The translations under genes and the position numbers were made by a program. A stretch of 64,000 bases of DNA from Leptospira sp. WS92.C1 (GTDB lineage Bacteria; Spirochaetota; Leptospiria; Leptospirales; Leptospiraceae), in contig NZ_CP162130.1 of NCBI RefSeq assembly GCF_040833975.1, positions 2,564,001 through 2,628,000 on the forward strand, written 5' to 3'. Positions 1 through 11,382 of the stretch are shown here, in pieces (position 1 is the stretch's first letter; every line of letters starts with the position of its first letter). The notes below the pieces were generated by a model that had not been told where the DNA came from, ran no database searches, and worked only from the letters and a program-made list of their open reading frames with translations.

Positions 1-348
1 TCGGGAGTTCTTTTAGAATCGGAATACAAAGGATGCGCTCTCATCAAAAAAACTCCGTATGGCTCCTTTCTTTCCAAATTTGCAGTGGACGAAATCGCAA
101 GAGGAGAAGGTGTAGGAAGGGATATCTGGGATCAGATGATTCAAAGATTTCCAGTCCTTTTTTGGAGAGCTAAAAAGGAGAACACGATCTCCAAGTGGTA
201 TATGAAAGTCTGTGACGGGATGCAGAAAGAGGATATCTGGATCTACTTTTGGATTGGGGTTCGAGAAGAACATATTCAGGGTGTCTGTTCTTTTTTAAAA
301 AATCTTCCGCAAGATTTAGAAGATAAAAAAGAAATGAGTACATTTTAA
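1..348 (+). CDS. N-acetylglutamate kinase/synthase-like protein, C-terminal acetyltransferase domain (partial)
   Basis: The reading frame is open from the first base of the window, so only the C-terminal 115 residues are present. They match the DUF619-type N-acetyltransferase domain that is fused to an ArgB-like kinase in Xanthomonas-type bifunctional acetylglutamate synthase/kinase and in vertebrate NAGS: a '[18 protein letters not shown]' acetyl-CoA-binding segment, then 'LFWRAKKEN' with 'KWY', and 'CDGMQ'. By family knowledge it would acetylate glutamate in the first step of arginine synthesis; whether the kinase domain is also present lies outside the window. The gene ends 7 bp before a DCC-family gene, so the two may be co-transcribed. 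A carbamoyltransferase at 15089 could serve the same pathway. Confidence 0.7.
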   Translation, partial: SGVLLESEYKGCALIKKTPYGSFLSKFAVDEIARGEGVGRDIWDQMIQRFPVLFWRAKKENTISKWYMKVCDGMQKEDIWIYFWIGVREEHIQGVCSFLKNLPQDLEDKKEMSTF

Positions 349-355
349 TATAGCT

Positions 356-676
<321 letters not shown>

Positions 677-700
<24 letters not shown>

Positions 701-1360
701 ACCTTCGTAAAAAACAAGCCTTGCGTCCAGCGCGAGACGGTTGCCCTCTTTTACTCGCTCCTTTTTTTCCGCCGTGTCTGCGACAATTTCAATGAGTCGA
801 AATAATTTTTCGGAATGAGACTCGTCCGCCTCCAAATTGACTTGAAAGAATTTTCCTTCCGGAAGACCGGTTCTGAGCCTCAGATCCCGAAATGATATAA
901 ACATTCTTGAATATTCTAGTTTTAGCAAATATTCGTTGGCGGGTCCGAGCGCCCCGAGCGCGGAATAAAAATCGGTAGTTGTGATTTTTTGCATCAAATC
1001 CAAATACGCCCTGGTTTGGGGAAGACAATTTTTTTCCTCCACGATCTCGTTCATATCCGAAAGAAATTTTTTCAAAATAAAAACGTGGGAATCCTCCTCC
1101 TTACCTTCCCCCAATTCTTCCCAGATATTCTGAACGAGAACAATCTTGGCATCGAGGTTTTTGCTGATGGCCGCGGTATTGAGAAACCAGTTTACAAAAT
1201 CCACGCTCACAAAGTATTCCTGACGGAGCCAGAGAAGAAGATCCTCTTTTTCCATTCTCTTTTCTTTTTGTTCCAGCCATCGATTGGCGGTAAGAACGGG
1301 GTGGTTTCGAACGGATTCTTCCAGAGTCGTTCGAAACGATATGGGTTTTAAAATCGTCAT
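677..1360 (-). CDS. Heme-oxygenase-fold iron-dependent oxidase (HDO / TenA-PqqC superfamily)
   Basis: The 227-residue, all-helical protein has the pattern of heme-oxygenase-like diiron oxidases: 'NIWEELGEG' (E81/E82), H92 in 'DSHVF', E143 in '[12 protein letters not shown]' and a C-terminal 'NLEADESH' (N175, D179, H182). In characterised members such as UndA, CADD, BesC and SznF these positions bind iron, and the last motif normally reads H-x3-D-x2-H. Here its first His is Asn, so one ligand appears missing or replaced. It is the last gene of a minus-strand operon, starting 7 bp after the stop of the ATP-grasp gene, which suggests it acts on the product of that ligase or of the aminomutase. 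No substrate can be named. Alternatives are a TenA- or PqqC-like non-iron enzyme. Confidence 0.65.
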
Positions 1361-1367
1361 AGTGAGT

Positions 1368-2435
1368 CTATTTTTTTGCGGGAACGAAATTCTTTTTTGT
1401 TTTTGAATATAAAAAACGCGGATTTTGCAATTCCAAACGAGCTATGTTTAGAATCTCCAAGAACAAGGATTTTTCGTCCCCTAAGCCGTGACGATAACAA
1501 ATCGGGAAGGTGGAATAAAACGGAGACAACCCCGGGGTCAGATTGATTTCCAGAAAAAAAGGATCCCCGTTTCCATTCAGTTTCCAATCCAATCTCGCGG
1601 GCCCCGCGGTCCCGATCGCGTTACAAAGCAAAAGGCTTCGTTCCTGGAGAAACCTCTCCAACGGTTGCAAACAATCAAAGATCAATCTTTCCGGCATAGA
1701 ATTTTTGGACTTTGTTTTTTCTCCGTAGACTTCCTCCACTTTTAAATCCTCTTGCAAGATCAACCTTCCGGGTTTGCTGACCTGATACCCGGTAGTATGG
1801 GAACCCATTACGGCAATTGTATATTCTTCTCCACTCAAGTATTCTTCCAAAAGATACGGAACGTATTCCTCTTTCAGCAGTTTTAATTTGGAAATCAGAT
1901 CATCTTGGGAAACGACAAAACTCGTCTCTCCGATTCCCAGACTGGAACCCTCTCCCGCAGGTTTTAAAAAACAGGGGAAGTTCATTTTTTCGGAAATATT
2001 GACGTCATTTTTATCCAAAGAAGAAATCAAAATTCCAGGAGCCACGGGCAAGCCCAGAGAACTCGCAAAGTTTCGGGTCAAATTCTTATCCAAGGATACC
2101 GCTTGGGCGTATGCGTCCGAACCGGTATGAGCAAACCCGAACAACTCCGCGACGGCTGGAATCAGAGATTCTCTGTTTCTGGAACGAAATCCCTCCATTA
2201 GATGAAACAAAACAGGTCTTTTCGAAATTTCCAAAGAAGAATAGAGATTCAATTTTTCTAATAGATCTTGAGGCGTTGTGACGAGTTCGGCTGTTTCCCC
2301 CAATTCGTTTAACAATTTGAGAATTTGATCCACCGATCCGGAAGATTCCCATTCCTGTTTGTAAGAATTCGGAACATCCCCTTCAAACTCGTGGAGATCC
2401 GCGTAAACAAGAACGCTCGGAAATATTTCATTCAT
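1368..2435 (-). CDS. ATP-grasp ligase related to D-alanine--D-alanine ligase
   Basis: This 355-residue protein has ATP-grasp features: '[14 protein letters not shown]' near residue 78 resembling the N-terminal substrate loop of Ddl enzymes, '[17 protein letters not shown]' (106-122), the glycine-rich loop 'GEGSSLGIG' (161-169), '[15 protein letters not shown]', and the metal-binding end '[10 protein letters not shown]'. Family members join a carboxylate to an amine with ATP. The last motif differs from the cell-wall Ddl form (E-x-N-x-x-PG-x-T), so a different amino-acid or peptide substrate is likely. Its ATG lies inside the end of the upstream aminomutase gene (8-bp overlap, ATGAATGA), which implies translational coupling. 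I do not think it is the housekeeping Ddl, but this is inference. Confidence 0.75.
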   Translation of the reverse strand: MNEIFPSVLVYADLHEFEGDVPNSYKQEWESSGSVDQILKLLNELGETAELVTTPQDLLEKLNLYSSLEISKRPVLFHLMEGFRSRNRESLIPAVAELFGFAHTGSDAYAQAVSLDKNLTRNFASSLGLPVAPGILISSLDKNDVNISEKMNFPCFLKPAGEGSSLGIGETSFVVSQDDLISKLKLLKEEYVPYLLEEYLSGEEYTIAVMGSHTTGYQVSKPGRLILQEDLKVEEVYGEKTKSKNSMPERLIFDCLQPLERFLQERSLLLCNAIGTAGPARLDWKLNGNGDPFFLEINLTPGLSPFYSTFPICYRHGLGDEKSLFLEILNIARLELQNPRFLYSKTKKNFVPAKK

Positions 2436-3690
2436 CGTCCGATTTCTCTCCGGCTCCGTAACTGTTCGGAGAAATTCTCTCCCACATTTCCTCGGAAAGC
2501 AAAGGATACGATTCTTCCATCGTAGAATCCGGCGGTTCCGGACTTAAGTGATAGGTTCCGCGTAACGCGGATCTGAAGACGTGCATCCGTTTGGGTTTGT
2601 AAAAACCAAGATACCAATCGGGGGTCATCGTGATCTTTCCTCCCCCCCCGGGAAGATCATTTACGAACGACGGAATCCCCATTCCCGCGATTTTTCCGCG
2701 GAGATAGCCGACGATCTCGATCCCCTTTGCAAGAGGGGTTCTAAAACCGCGCGAACCCGGAATGAGTTCCGGATCATACATATAATACGCACGAATCCGA
2801 AGCTCCAACAGTTTTTTATGAAGTTCCAACATGATCTCTCCGGAATCGTTGATTCCCTTTAAAAGAACACACTGATTTCCCACGCTCACTCCCGCCTTGA
2901 GGAGTTTGAGAACCGCTTCCTTTGCCTCCGGAGTACACTCTTTTGCATGATTGAATTGTGTATTGCAAAAGATCGAAAGACGATCGGTATTATGTGATTC
3001 TATTATATTACAAAGTTCTGAAGTAATCCGGAACGGCAATGTGACTGGATTTCTAGTTCCGAGTCTGCAGATCTTTACGTGCTCGATTTTTTCCAAACGT
3101 TCCAAAATCCAATCGATTTTTGCATCGCTCAAGTTTAGAGGATCTCCGCCGGATAAAACGACGTCTCTGATCTCCGAATGGGATCGAATGTATTCAAAAC
3201 AAGCTTCCAAATCTTCGGTGAGCATTCTTTCCTTGGAATCGGAAACCTTTCGTCCTCTCATACAATGTCTGCAATACACGGAACATTCGTGATTGGTAAA
3301 AAGTAAAACTCGATCGGGATACATGTGAGTCAATCCCTTCACGGGAGAAAGTCTTTCCTCGTGTAAGGGATCCGAAGATTCTTCCGGGGAAAAAACGGAC
3401 TCGGATTCTCGAGGTAGGATCATCCTCCGGATCGGACAATTGGAATCTTCAGGATCTGAAAGAGAAATGTAATAGGGAGTCGCCGAAACATTCAATCGAA
3501 TCGTGTCTGCGATTCCGATCCTTTCTCCGGGTGTAAGTTCGAAATACTTCTCCAATTCCAAACCCTTGACACGATTTTGTAACTGGGCCTTATAATCCGT
3601 CCATAAAAAAGAAGAATAAAGATCGGACCGATTTTGCGAAACGTTCCCGAAAAGATCGGCGGCCTGCGAATTCAAATCTGAGGGTTTCAT
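2428..3690 (-). CDS. Lysine 2,3-aminomutase-like radical SAM / PLP enzyme
   Basis: The 420-residue protein has the KamA architecture. The radical SAM cluster cysteines are C136, C140 and C143 in '[13 protein letters not shown]', followed by 'SGGDPLNL', '[15 protein letters not shown]', and '[11 protein letters not shown]', whose K352 should hold PLP. Such enzymes move an alpha-amino group to the beta carbon. Two differences stand out: the usual 'CRHCTRRR' is 'CRHCMRGR', and the residue aligning with the lysine-binding Asp293 of clostridial KamA is Glu308 ('MYDPELIPG'), while the second Asp (D345) is kept. Substrate may therefore not be lysine. It is the first gene of the operon with the ATP-grasp and HDO genes, divergent from the HAD gene at 3789 with 98 bp between. 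EF-P modification by an EpmB-like role is an alternative. Confidence 0.8.
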   Translation of the reverse strand: MKPSDLNSQAADLFGNVSQNRSDLYSSFLWTDYKAQLQNRVKGLELEKYFELTPGERIGIADTIRLNVSATPYYISLSDPEDSNCPIRRMILPRESESVFSPEESSDPLHEERLSPVKGLTHMYPDRVLLFTNHECSVYCRHCMRGRKVSDSKERMLTEDLEACFEYIRSHSEIRDVVLSGGDPLNLSDAKIDWILERLEKIEHVKICRLGTRNPVTLPFRITSELCNIIESHNTDRLSIFCNTQFNHAKECTPEAKEAVLKLLKAGVSVGNQCVLLKGINDSGEIMLELHKKLLELRIRAYYMYDPELIPGSRGFRTPLAKGIEIVGYLRGKIAGMGIPSFVNDLPGGGGKITMTPDWYLGFYKPKRMHVFRSALRGTYHLSPEPPDSTMEESYPLLSEEMWERISPNSYGAGEKSDDE

Positions 3691-3723
3691 GGAAGAGGTT
3701 CTTCCTATTTTCTGCCTGTCCGG

Positions 3724-3760
<37 letters not shown>

Positions 3761-3788
3761 GATCCGTTTTCAAAAACTGTCCTTAGAA

Positions 3789-4463
3789 ATGACTTCCTTT
3801 TCCGGCGATTCTCTCCAGGCACTTGCATTCGATGTGGATGGAACCTTATTCTCTTCCGAGGAAATCATCCTCGAAGTTTACAAGGATTCCATAGAATATT
3901 TTTCCAAAACTTCCGGGATTCGCATAGAGCTCCCATCCCGGGATCGAATCATGCTGGAAATCGGGAAACCGGTCAAAACCATTTTTCTCAATCTTCTCCC
4001 CCAACTGGAAGAATCTCAAAGAGACAGTATTTCGGACAGCGTCCTTCGTTTTCTCTGTGATAGAATCAAAAATGGAGAAGGAGAATTCTATCCTAAGGTT
4101 AAAGAGACGATCGAATCTCTTTCCAAAAAAGGTTTTCGAATTTTGGCGGCGTCGAACGGACGCAGACCGTATGTGGAAACCATTCTTGAAGTGGCCGGTG
4201 TTCTTTCTTTATTTGATCCTATCCTCGTCTTGGATAACGATCGCATCAAAACCAAGGGTGGGATTCTCAAAGAATACGTAAAACTTTACGGGTTGGAACC
4301 GGAGAAAATCCTGATGATCGGAGATCGACTCTCGGATCACGAAGCTGCGAGACAAAACGGATGTCCGTTTGCCTTTTGCGCTTACGGTCACGCTCCCGAA
4401 GGAGAAATTCCGGATTTTGAATTGGAGCTCAAAAACCTGGAAGATCTGGCTCGAATCCTCTGA
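3789..4463 (+). CDS. HAD-superfamily phosphatase, phosphoglycolate-phosphatase-like
   Basis: The 224-residue protein carries HAD motif I as 'FDVDGTLF' near residue 14, a helical cap, motif II 'AASNGR', a Lys in the 'RIKTKGG' region and motif III '[16 protein letters not shown]'. This fits a small cytosolic phosphomonoesterase of the Gph/PpaX type, with the first Asp as nucleophile. The protein sits divergently from the aminomutase operon, with a 98-bp gap that must hold promoters for both directions. The substrate cannot be told from sequence; phosphoglycolate is only the nearest family name. Confidence 0.8.
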   Translation: MTSFSGDSLQALAFDVDGTLFSSEEIILEVYKDSIEYFSKTSGIRIELPSRDRIMLEIGKPVKTIFLNLLPQLEESQRDSISDSVLRFLCDRIKNGEGEFYPKVKETIESLSKKGFRILAASNGRRPYVETILEVAGVLSLFDPILVLDNDRIKTKGGILKEYVKLYGLEPEKILMIGDRLSDHEAARQNGCPFAFCAYGHAPEGEIPDFELELKNLEDLARIL

Positions 4464-4506
4464 TTTTTACCTGCACAGAATTCTCGTTCCTTCCGAAACT
4501 TAGAAT

Positions 4507-5322
4507 GTGCCGGATTCTGAAAAAAGAAAAAATTTAATCTTCATTTTAACCGGAATTATCTTTACGTTAGTGCTTCTTGACAAAAGCACCGGTGCGGGAT
4601 TTTCGATTTCCGGAACCGGTTTTCAAGGATTCCGAAATATCGGAAAGATGAGCCCGGAATTTTCGTCCTCCAACCGGGGAAATCTCAATCACAAAGAAAT
4701 CATGGATCAAGCGGAAGACGAAATCCTCGGAGAACTTTTACAGAACGGAGAAATCCAGACGTCTTCCGAAACGTCCAATTCCATCGAAGAGGATCTAGGT
4801 GAAGAAAACCTGGTTCCCGTATTGGACACGCCCGTATCCTCCGATGCTATCACAAAACCATCCACTCCGGTGCCAACGGAAAAGGGAGAACTGTCTTTGT
4901 ATTTCCTAAAATTCTATGGCAAGGGAAGCAAGAGTCATTCCAGACTCGTAAAAGTCCTGAGACTTTCCAAGGGAGGAGATCGTGTGAGATTGATCTTAAA
5001 TTCGCTCATCGCCGGTCCCGTTGCAGCCGAAAAAGAAAAAGGAATTTTGAATTCGATTCCGCAAGATTTGAGTTATCATGAAAACTATAGGATCGAAAAT
5101 GGAATTCTACAAATTTCTTTGAGCGGTGAATTGGAAAGAGGAGCCGGTCCGGAAATTCTAAAAGATAGAATCGACCAGCTGATATACAGCCTGATGGAGA
5201 ACCTGCCGATTATCGGCGTTCAACTCAAAATCAATGGCAAATCCGTGAGATCTTTGGGCGGAGAAGGAATGCCCTTGCCTTCTCTATTGACCAAAAATCC
5301 GAGAAAGATCGTTATTTTTTAG
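4507..5322 (+). CDS. GerMN-domain protein with N-terminal membrane anchor
   Basis: Translation starts at GTG 4507, 43 bp after the HAD gene. The 271-residue product has a single hydrophobic segment at residues 9-24 ('[15 protein letters not shown]'), a low-complexity acidic/Ser/Thr linker to about 135, and a C-terminal domain running from '[10 protein letters not shown]' through '[20 protein letters not shown]' to '[11 protein letters not shown]'. That pattern matches the GerMN (sporulation and spore germination) domain, here in a non-sporulating cell, where it is thought to act on the outer face of the inner membrane, often in cell-envelope processes. Topology is inferred from the single anchor. 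No partner is evident next door. Confidence 0.65.
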   Translation: MPDSEKRKNLIFILTGIIFTLVLLDKSTGAGFSISGTGFQGFRNIGKMSPEFSSSNRGNLNHKEIMDQAEDEILGELLQNGEIQTSSETSNSIEEDLGEENLVPVLDTPVSSDAITKPSTPVPTEKGELSLYFLKFYGKGSKSHSRLVKVLRLSKGGDRVRLILNSLIAGPVAAEKEKGILNSIPQDLSYHENYRIENGILQISLSGELERGAGPEILKDRIDQLIYSLMENLPIIGVQLKINGKSVRSLGGEGMPLPSLLTKNPRKIVIF

Positions 5323-5461
5323 ATTTATAAATTCATAAATCTCGATGCAAATCTTGGTTAGATTTTCGCAGTCAGAGAAGTCATACAAATCCTGATTGTT
5401 TAAACTGAGACTGTTTTAAAATAAGGAAGCGAGATCGATTTCCGAGCATTTTATAAAATTT

Positions 5462-6677
<1,216 letters not shown>

Positions 6678-6688
<11 letters not shown>

Positions 6689-7037
6689 GAACCGGAAGTT
6701 CGTAAAGAAAGGTGATTTCACAATAAACACCTTCCTCTAAGTATTTCGTATTCTTTGCTTCCAGAAAAAACTGTCTGTTTTTTTGTTCGGGCTCCAATTC
6801 TTCCAATTTACGAGCGGCCAAGGTTTTCGCCGCAGTGCAGGACGTATTCTGCATTTTGAATGTATTGTTTTCCTCGATTGCGGAAGAGGCAGCCTGGGCG
6901 ATCGCAATGAGTTCGTATTTATGAGGTCCTAGCGTTTTTACGGTCACACCAGTCTCCGTTTGCACTCTTTCTTTTACGTCGTGAACGCAAGAAGTAAAAG
7001 CCAACGAAACTACCAAAATACTTTTTAGAATCTTCAT
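6678..7037 (-). CDS. Small predicted lipoprotein, unknown function
   Basis: The 119-residue product starts '[17 protein letters not shown]', a short signal peptide ending in a lipobox-like L-A-F-T-S-C; spirochaete lipoboxes are often loose. The mature part is charged and helical, with two further cysteines ('NTSCTAA' and 'VYCEI') that could form a disulfide. A purine-rich run (AGGAGAAAG in the coding sense) precedes the ATG and makes a good ribosome site. I do not recognise a domain. The 3' end overlaps the cyclase gene by 11 bp; the genes converge. Confidence 0.7.
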
Positions 7038-7202
7038 TTCTTTCTCCTAAAAACTTCCCTTTTTTAAAGAACGTCTTTCTGTTTAAGACCTTCTATAGAT
7101 TAAAATAGGTCTTGTTTTGTTTATTTTCTTACTTTTAGAAATCGCCACAGAAAGTTTTCTTTTGTTCCGACAAATCTTTTTTTGTAAATCGTGGTTGAAC
7201 GG

Positions 7203-7215
7203 GGACTTCAAGTCC
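7203..7215. repeat. Palindromic intergenic repeat, copy 1
   Basis: The sequence GGACTTCAAGTCC is a perfect inverted repeat (6-bp arms, one central base). It lies in the 267-bp gap between the lipoprotein gene and the mqnC-like gene. Exact copies occur at 11357-11369 and 11957-11969, and a one-mismatch copy at 47025-47037. All are intergenic. Confidence 0.75.
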
Positions 7216-7304
7216 GACAAAGAGTAAAATACAGCAGAATCCCTTTCTGAACATGGCCCATATCCGATTCTTTTTTTGCATTGACTCAAAAAAAAATACA
7301 AAGC

Positions 7305-8450
7305 TCAAAGACTCTGGGCCAGCTCGTTTCCGTATCGATCGTAGTTGTAGAGCAAATCCCTTCGTTTTGGGTGAAACCCGCCTTCCTTTAAAAATTTGAT
7401 CGCTTCTTTTTCGGTTTTGAGTCCGTAGGAACGAAGCACATTTTCCTCTATAACTACGGAGGAAATATCGTCCGCACCGCTTGTGAGAGCCAATTGACCG
7501 ACCCCCTTCCCAAGAACCATCACCGAAGTTTCGATATGAGGAATGTTGTCCAAAAAGATTCTACAGATTCCCAAAACCTTCAGATATTCCTGTGTGGAAA
7601 CGGCGCGCACTTTAAAACGTTTTGTCTGAGGCTGGAAGGTCCAAGGGATAAAAGACAAAAATCCCCCGGTTCGATCTTGGAGGTTTCGCACAACGCTCAG
7701 ATGTTCGATCACTTCTTCTTTTGTTTCTTCCGAACCGAAGACGATGTTTGCGCTTCCTGGAAGTCCCGCTTCGTGAGAGGTTTCCATCGCGCGCACCCAT
7801 TCTTCGGTGGTGGCTTTTTTAGGAGAAATGATATTACGCATCCGATCCGTGAGAATCTCCGCTCCCGCTCCGGGTACGGAATCGAGACCGGCTTGTTTCA
7901 AAATTTGTAATACTTCTTTGAGTGGAAGTCCCGTGATCTTTTCTAAGTTGATGATTTCGACGGGAGAAAACGCTCGGATATGCATCTCCGGATATTTCTT
8001 TTTTACGGAAGAGATGACGCCGAGATAATAATCAAACGGAAGATCGGGATAAACCCCGCCTTGGAGAAACATCTGATCCGCGCCTTCGCCCACCGCGTAA
8101 TCCATCTTCTCCAAAATTTCTTCGGCGCTTAGGACGTAACCTTTTCCACTTCCGATCTCATCCATAAAAGAACAAAAACTACATTCTACATTGCAGAAGT
8201 TTGTGTAGTTCACGACGCGAAACATCGTATAACTGGCTTGTGTATGAGGGAGAATCTTTTCTCTCAAGGTTCTGGCGGTCGCTATGATCTTCAGATGGTC
8301 CGCATCCTTGTAAAGAGAAAGGGCTTCTTCCGGAGAAATTCGAACTCCGTCCAGGGCTTTTTCTAAAATCGAATCGGTTGGATGGGATGAAAAAATTGAG
8401 GCCACTTGTGCTCCTGTATTCGGCGTTCCCAAAAAGGGAATCTCCTTCAA
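7305..8450 (-). CDS. mqnC: Cyclic dehypoxanthinyl futalosine synthase-like radical SAM enzyme
   Basis: The 381-residue protein has the radical SAM cluster C86-x3-C90-x2-C93 ('CNVECSFC') and strings typical of MqnC: '[13 protein letters not shown]', '[13 protein letters not shown]', '[15 protein letters not shown]' and '[14 protein letters not shown]'. MqnC cyclises dehypoxanthinyl futalosine in the menaquinone pathway that starts from chorismate and inosine-like intermediates. MqnE and FbiC-type enzymes are relatives, but the 'GGF-FIPW' and C-terminal 'EENV' segments favour MqnC. It stands alone in this window with about 390 bp of non-coding DNA upstream. The cytosolic product would feed the menaquinone used by respiratory proteins such as the EtfD-like protein encoded at 8841. 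Confidence 0.8.
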   Translation of the reverse strand: MKEIPFLGTPNTGAQVASIFSSHPTDSILEKALDGVRISPEEALSLYKDADHLKIIATARTLREKILPHTQASYTMFRVVNYTNFCNVECSFCSFMDEIGSGKGYVLSAEEILEKMDYAVGEGADQMFLQGGVYPDLPFDYYLGVISSVKKKYPEMHIRAFSPVEIINLEKITGLPLKEVLQILKQAGLDSVPGAGAEILTDRMRNIISPKKATTEEWVRAMETSHEAGLPGSANIVFGSEETKEEVIEHLSVVRNLQDRTGGFLSFIPWTFQPQTKRFKVRAVSTQEYLKVLGICRIFLDNIPHIETSVMVLGKGVGQLALTSGADDISSVVIEENVLRSYGLKTEKEAIKFLKEGGFHPKRRDLLYNYDRYGNELAQSL

Positions 8451-8840
8451 TCATTGGACTGATTCCTTATTTGACATCTTCTTTTTAGGGGAGAATTTTG
8501 TTTCCCCAGAACGAGTCCTTTCTCTAAAAGAGACCTTGTCTCAACAAAAATGCAAGCCTGTTTTCAAAAGAAAGAAGTGGGGAGTTCCCACACTCCCATG
8601 GATGACAAAGTTGAAACCCTGTTTTTAAAAAAAGTATGAGTTCCTACACTTCTCATCTCTCGTCCAAGAAAAGTTGGAACTCTCACAAATTTCGGTCTTA
8701 CTAAAAAACCATTGAGTTTCAATCTCAAGAATGATCGTCCTACCGAAGATCCTTGTTTTGAAAATTCCTCGACAGGCAAGTTCTGGATTCCTACGCTGTA
8801 AATCAAATCACCAATCCAAAAGAAAGGGTAACTCATCAAT
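8451..8840. repeat. Intergenic region with three degenerate palindromes of the GGAACTC type
   Basis: This 390-bp gap between divergently transcribed genes shows three related imperfect palindromes: GTGGGGAGTTCCCAC at 8577-8591, GTATGAGTTCCTACAC at 8634-8649 and GTTGGAACTCTCACAAAT at 8673-8690. Better-preserved relatives occur at 14097-14112 and 44210-44225. The region must also contain promoters for both flanking genes, but I see no convincing -35/-10 pair. The minus-strand 91-codon open frame here looks accidental. Confidence 0.5.
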
Positions 8841-10931
8841 ATGGCAATTTCACAAATCGCCTTTCATGTGATCTTTACGATCCTCTTCGTCATCGCGAAT
8901 GTAGTTTTTATCCGTGCGATTCTTTATCGCCTTCAACTGATTTTCAGCGCGAGAAAAGCGGCTGGAACCGAAAACTTTCTGGAAAACCCAAACTGGGGAT
9001 TTAGAATCAACAGCTTTATCCAGAACGTGATTCTCCAGAAGAAGAATTTCAAAGAGCCCCTTCGTGGAATCATGCACGCGTTTATCTTTTACGGATTCGT
9101 AACCTATCTTCTGCACACCACGAGTCAGATGATTTCGGGAATGTTCGGATACGGAATGGACGATCCTTACAAATTCTCTCTTATCGGTTTTTTGTTCGGA
9201 GAAGGAATCGGACACTTGTATGAGTCTATCGTTCAGGTAGTATCCATTCTTGTTTTGATTGGTCTTGGATTTTTCGCTTGGCGAAGATGGATTCAAAAAG
9301 CAAACGGACTCGACGTTCATTCTCCCGCATCCGCGGTTGTAATCTCCATGATCTCGATCCTGATGATCTCCACTCTTTTAGGTGAAGGTGCAAAAGCGGT
9401 CGGTTCGGTCTACGACAGTCCGACCGAAGCGGCGTCCTGGATCGCGGCCGGAATCGGAGCCGTGTGGAAATCGATCGGAGTGGAATATTCCACTGCGGAC
9501 ACCGTGGTTCAGATCATGTGGTGGCTCCATATTCTTTCCGTATTCGCTTTTATGCTCTATGTTCCAACTTCGAAACACGCGCATTTGATTTTCGCACCTT
9601 TCAACTATTTTCTTCAATCCGATACTCCGAAAGGCGCGCTTTCTAAACTCAATTTGGAAGATGAGAATGTGGTTTGGGGTGTAAACAGAGTCGAAGACTT
9701 TCCTTGGCCGAATCTTCTCGACGGGATGTCCTGTATCGAATGTGGACGTTGCCAGGTTCAATGTCCCGCAAACAGAACCGGAAAGGTTCTCAACCCGAAA
9801 GCAATCATCGTAGAATTAAAACACGCTCTTCTGGAAAAAATGCCGGAAGTCGCAAAGATCCGAGCGGAAGAAACCGACGCAGCCGTAGCGGCTGAAAAAG
9901 TAGCAGCCTTGGATACCGGAGTGATCAACAACTACGAAGGACTTTCGGAAGAAGCTCTTTGGGGTTGCACCACTTGTTACGCTTGTGTGGAAGCCTGCCC
10001 AGTCGGAAACAACCAGGTGAATGCGATTATGGAAATGAGAAGACATTTGGTTCTCGCGGAATCCAAGTTCCCTGTGGAATTACAAAACGCATTTGTAAAC
10101 ATGGAAAATAATTCCAATCCTTGGGGTGTAGGAGCTCATACAAGAGCGGACTGGGCGGACGGACTCGGTGTAAAAACCATGGCAGAAGATTCTAATGTAG
10201 ACGTTCTCTATTGGGTCGGATGCGCCGGCGCGTTTGATGAAAGAAACAAAAGCATTGCGAAATCATTTGTAAAAATTCTTCAGAAAGCGGATGTGAAGTT
10301 TGGGATTTTGGGAACGGAAGAAAACTGTTCCGGAGATTCTGCAAGAAGAGGTGGAAACGAATATCTCTACCAAACTCTCGCACAAACCAATGTAGATACG
10401 ATGAACGGATACAACGTCAAAAAGGTAGTCACCGCTTGTCCGCATTGCTACAATACGATTAAGAATGAATATCCTCAATTCGGGGGAAATTTCGAAGTGG
10501 TTCACCACTCCGAGTTTATCAACGATCTTGTAAAAGAGAAAAAACTGGATGTAAAAACCGCAGAAGACGCTTCTTCCGGAAAATACACTTATCACGATTC
10601 TTGCTACATCGGCCGTTACAACGACAACTATGAGAACCCGAGAGACGTGGTTAAAAAAGTTGCCGGTGGAAAACTTGCGGAACCATCCGATCACCACACA
10701 AAAGGTCTCTGTTGCGGAGCCGGTGGAGCTCAGATGTGGATGGAAGAGCAAAATAACGACCGAGTCAACATCAAAAGAACCAAACAGCTTCTGGATACGG
10801 GAGCAACCACAATCGCTACTGCTTGTCCTTTCTGCGTGACCATGATCACAGACGGTGTGAAACACGAAGGAAAAGTAGAAGAGGTAAAAGTAAAAGACAT
10901 CGCAGAATTGGTTGCAGACAATCTTGCATAA
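8841..10931 (+). CDS. Membrane Fe-S oxidoreductase, EtfD / heterodisulfide reductase-like
   Basis: The 696-residue protein combines three parts. Residues 1-250 form a NarI-like membrane domain with several transmembrane helices. Around 297-385 lie two ferredoxin-type motifs, 'CIECGRCQVQCPA' and 'CTTCYACVEACPVG', for two 4Fe-4S clusters. The C-terminal half has two cysteine-rich CCG domains ('CPHCYN', 'LCCGAGGAQM', 'TACPFC'). This layout matches EtfD-type proteins, which pass electrons from electron-transfer flavoprotein to menaquinone during fatty-acid oxidation, the main energy route of Leptospira. No etfAB genes are adjacent here. A good terminator follows at 10958. Confidence 0.85.
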   Translation: MAISQIAFHVIFTILFVIANVVFIRAILYRLQLIFSARKAAGTENFLENPNWGFRINSFIQNVILQKKNFKEPLRGIMHAFIFYGFVTYLLHTTSQMISGMFGYGMDDPYKFSLIGFLFGEGIGHLYESIVQVVSILVLIGLGFFAWRRWIQKANGLDVHSPASAVVISMISILMISTLLGEGAKAVGSVYDSPTEAASWIAAGIGAVWKSIGVEYSTADTVVQIMWWLHILSVFAFMLYVPTSKHAHLIFAPFNYFLQSDTPKGALSKLNLEDENVVWGVNRVEDFPWPNLLDGMSCIECGRCQVQCPANRTGKVLNPKAIIVELKHALLEKMPEVAKIRAEETDAAVAAEKVAALDTGVINNYEGLSEEALWGCTTCYACVEACPVGNNQVNAIMEMRRHLVLAESKFPVELQNAFVNMENNSNPWGVGAHTRADWADGLGVKTMAEDSNVDVLYWVGCAGAFDERNKSIAKSFVKILQKADVKFGILGTEENCSGDSARRGGNEYLYQTLAQTNVDTMNGYNVKKVVTACPHCYNTIKNEYPQFGGNFEVVHHSEFINDLVKEKKLDVKTAEDASSGKYTYHDSCYIGRYNDNYENPRDVVKKVAGGKLAEPSDHHTKGLCCGAGGAQMWMEEQNNDRVNIKRTKQLLDTGATTIATACPFCVTMITDGVKHEGKVEEVKVKDIAELVADNLA

Positions 10932-10957
10932 CCGATTCTAATTTAGAATTTACTCAT

Positions 10958-10987
10958 AAAAAAGCCGGTGTTAAAGCCGGCTTTTTT
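10958..10987 (+). terminator. Rho-independent terminator of the EtfD-like gene
   Basis: An A-rich arm plus GCCGG pairs with CCGGC plus six T around an 8-base loop, 27 bp after the stop codon at 10931. Stem, loop and T tract are all in the expected order on the plus strand. Confidence 0.9.
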
Positions 10988-11137
10988 ATTGTACGCAACG
11001 CGGATCCTGTTCTCGAAAAAGCTTTATTCTTTCTAAATCAGCTTCTATTTTCTTTTTCATTCTCGTTGTTTTTTGAATCGATCGTTTCTTTTGTATCGTT
11101 TTGAAAAACAATATCTTTCCGTAATTTTATCTCATTC

Positions 11138-11150
11138 GGACTTGAAGCCC
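11138..11150. repeat. Diverged copy of the GGACTTCAAGTCC palindrome
   Basis: GGACTTGAAGCCC sits in the 451-bp gap between the EtfD-like gene and the transposase gene. It differs from the consensus at two positions, so the pairing is weaker. The rest of this gap is AT-rich; apart from the hairpin at 11255 and the exact palindrome at 11357 I see nothing else in it. Confidence 0.45.
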
Positions 11151-11254
11151 GATTTCAAGCAATTTTCAGAGCAGATACTTTGTCGGACCAATTAAATGCA
11201 GTTTTTTGAATGTATTTTAGATCCAAATCGAAAACCACCCTTTTCAAAACCGTT

Positions 11255-11290
11255 TTCTCCCTTTGAACAAAAATTTGTCCCAAGGGAGAA
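11255..11290. repeat. Hairpin upstream of the Y1 transposase, left partner
   Basis: Arms TTCTCCCTT (11255-11263) and AAGGGAGAA (11282-11290) enclose a second, inner pairing ACAAA/TTTGT. The same outer arms recur downstream of the transposase at 11871-11908, with a different inner stem. The matched pair on both sides suggests the hairpins belong to the mobile unit or are the repeats it once acted on. Confidence 0.6.
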
Positions 11291-11356
11291 TTTTTCGAAA
11301 AATTTTCAGACTCAATCTCCAAGAAGATTGACTTCTCCGTAAAAGCAGATCATTGC

Positions 11357-11369
11357 GGACTTCAAGTCC
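11357..11369. repeat. Palindromic intergenic repeat, copy 2
   Basis: Exact GGACTTCAAGTCC copy, ending 13 bp before the ATG of the transposase gene at 11383. With the copy at 11957 it brackets that gene. Confidence 0.7.
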
Positions 11370-11382
11370 AGGAGAATAAAAA

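Noticed and set aside
7083..7301. 72-codon minus-strand frame
   Set aside because: No start signal; contains the GGACTTCAAGTCC palindrome; low-complexity product.
8564..8839. 91-codon minus-strand frame
   Set aside because: It lies over three degenerate palindromes ahead of the EtfD-like gene and gives no recognisable protein.
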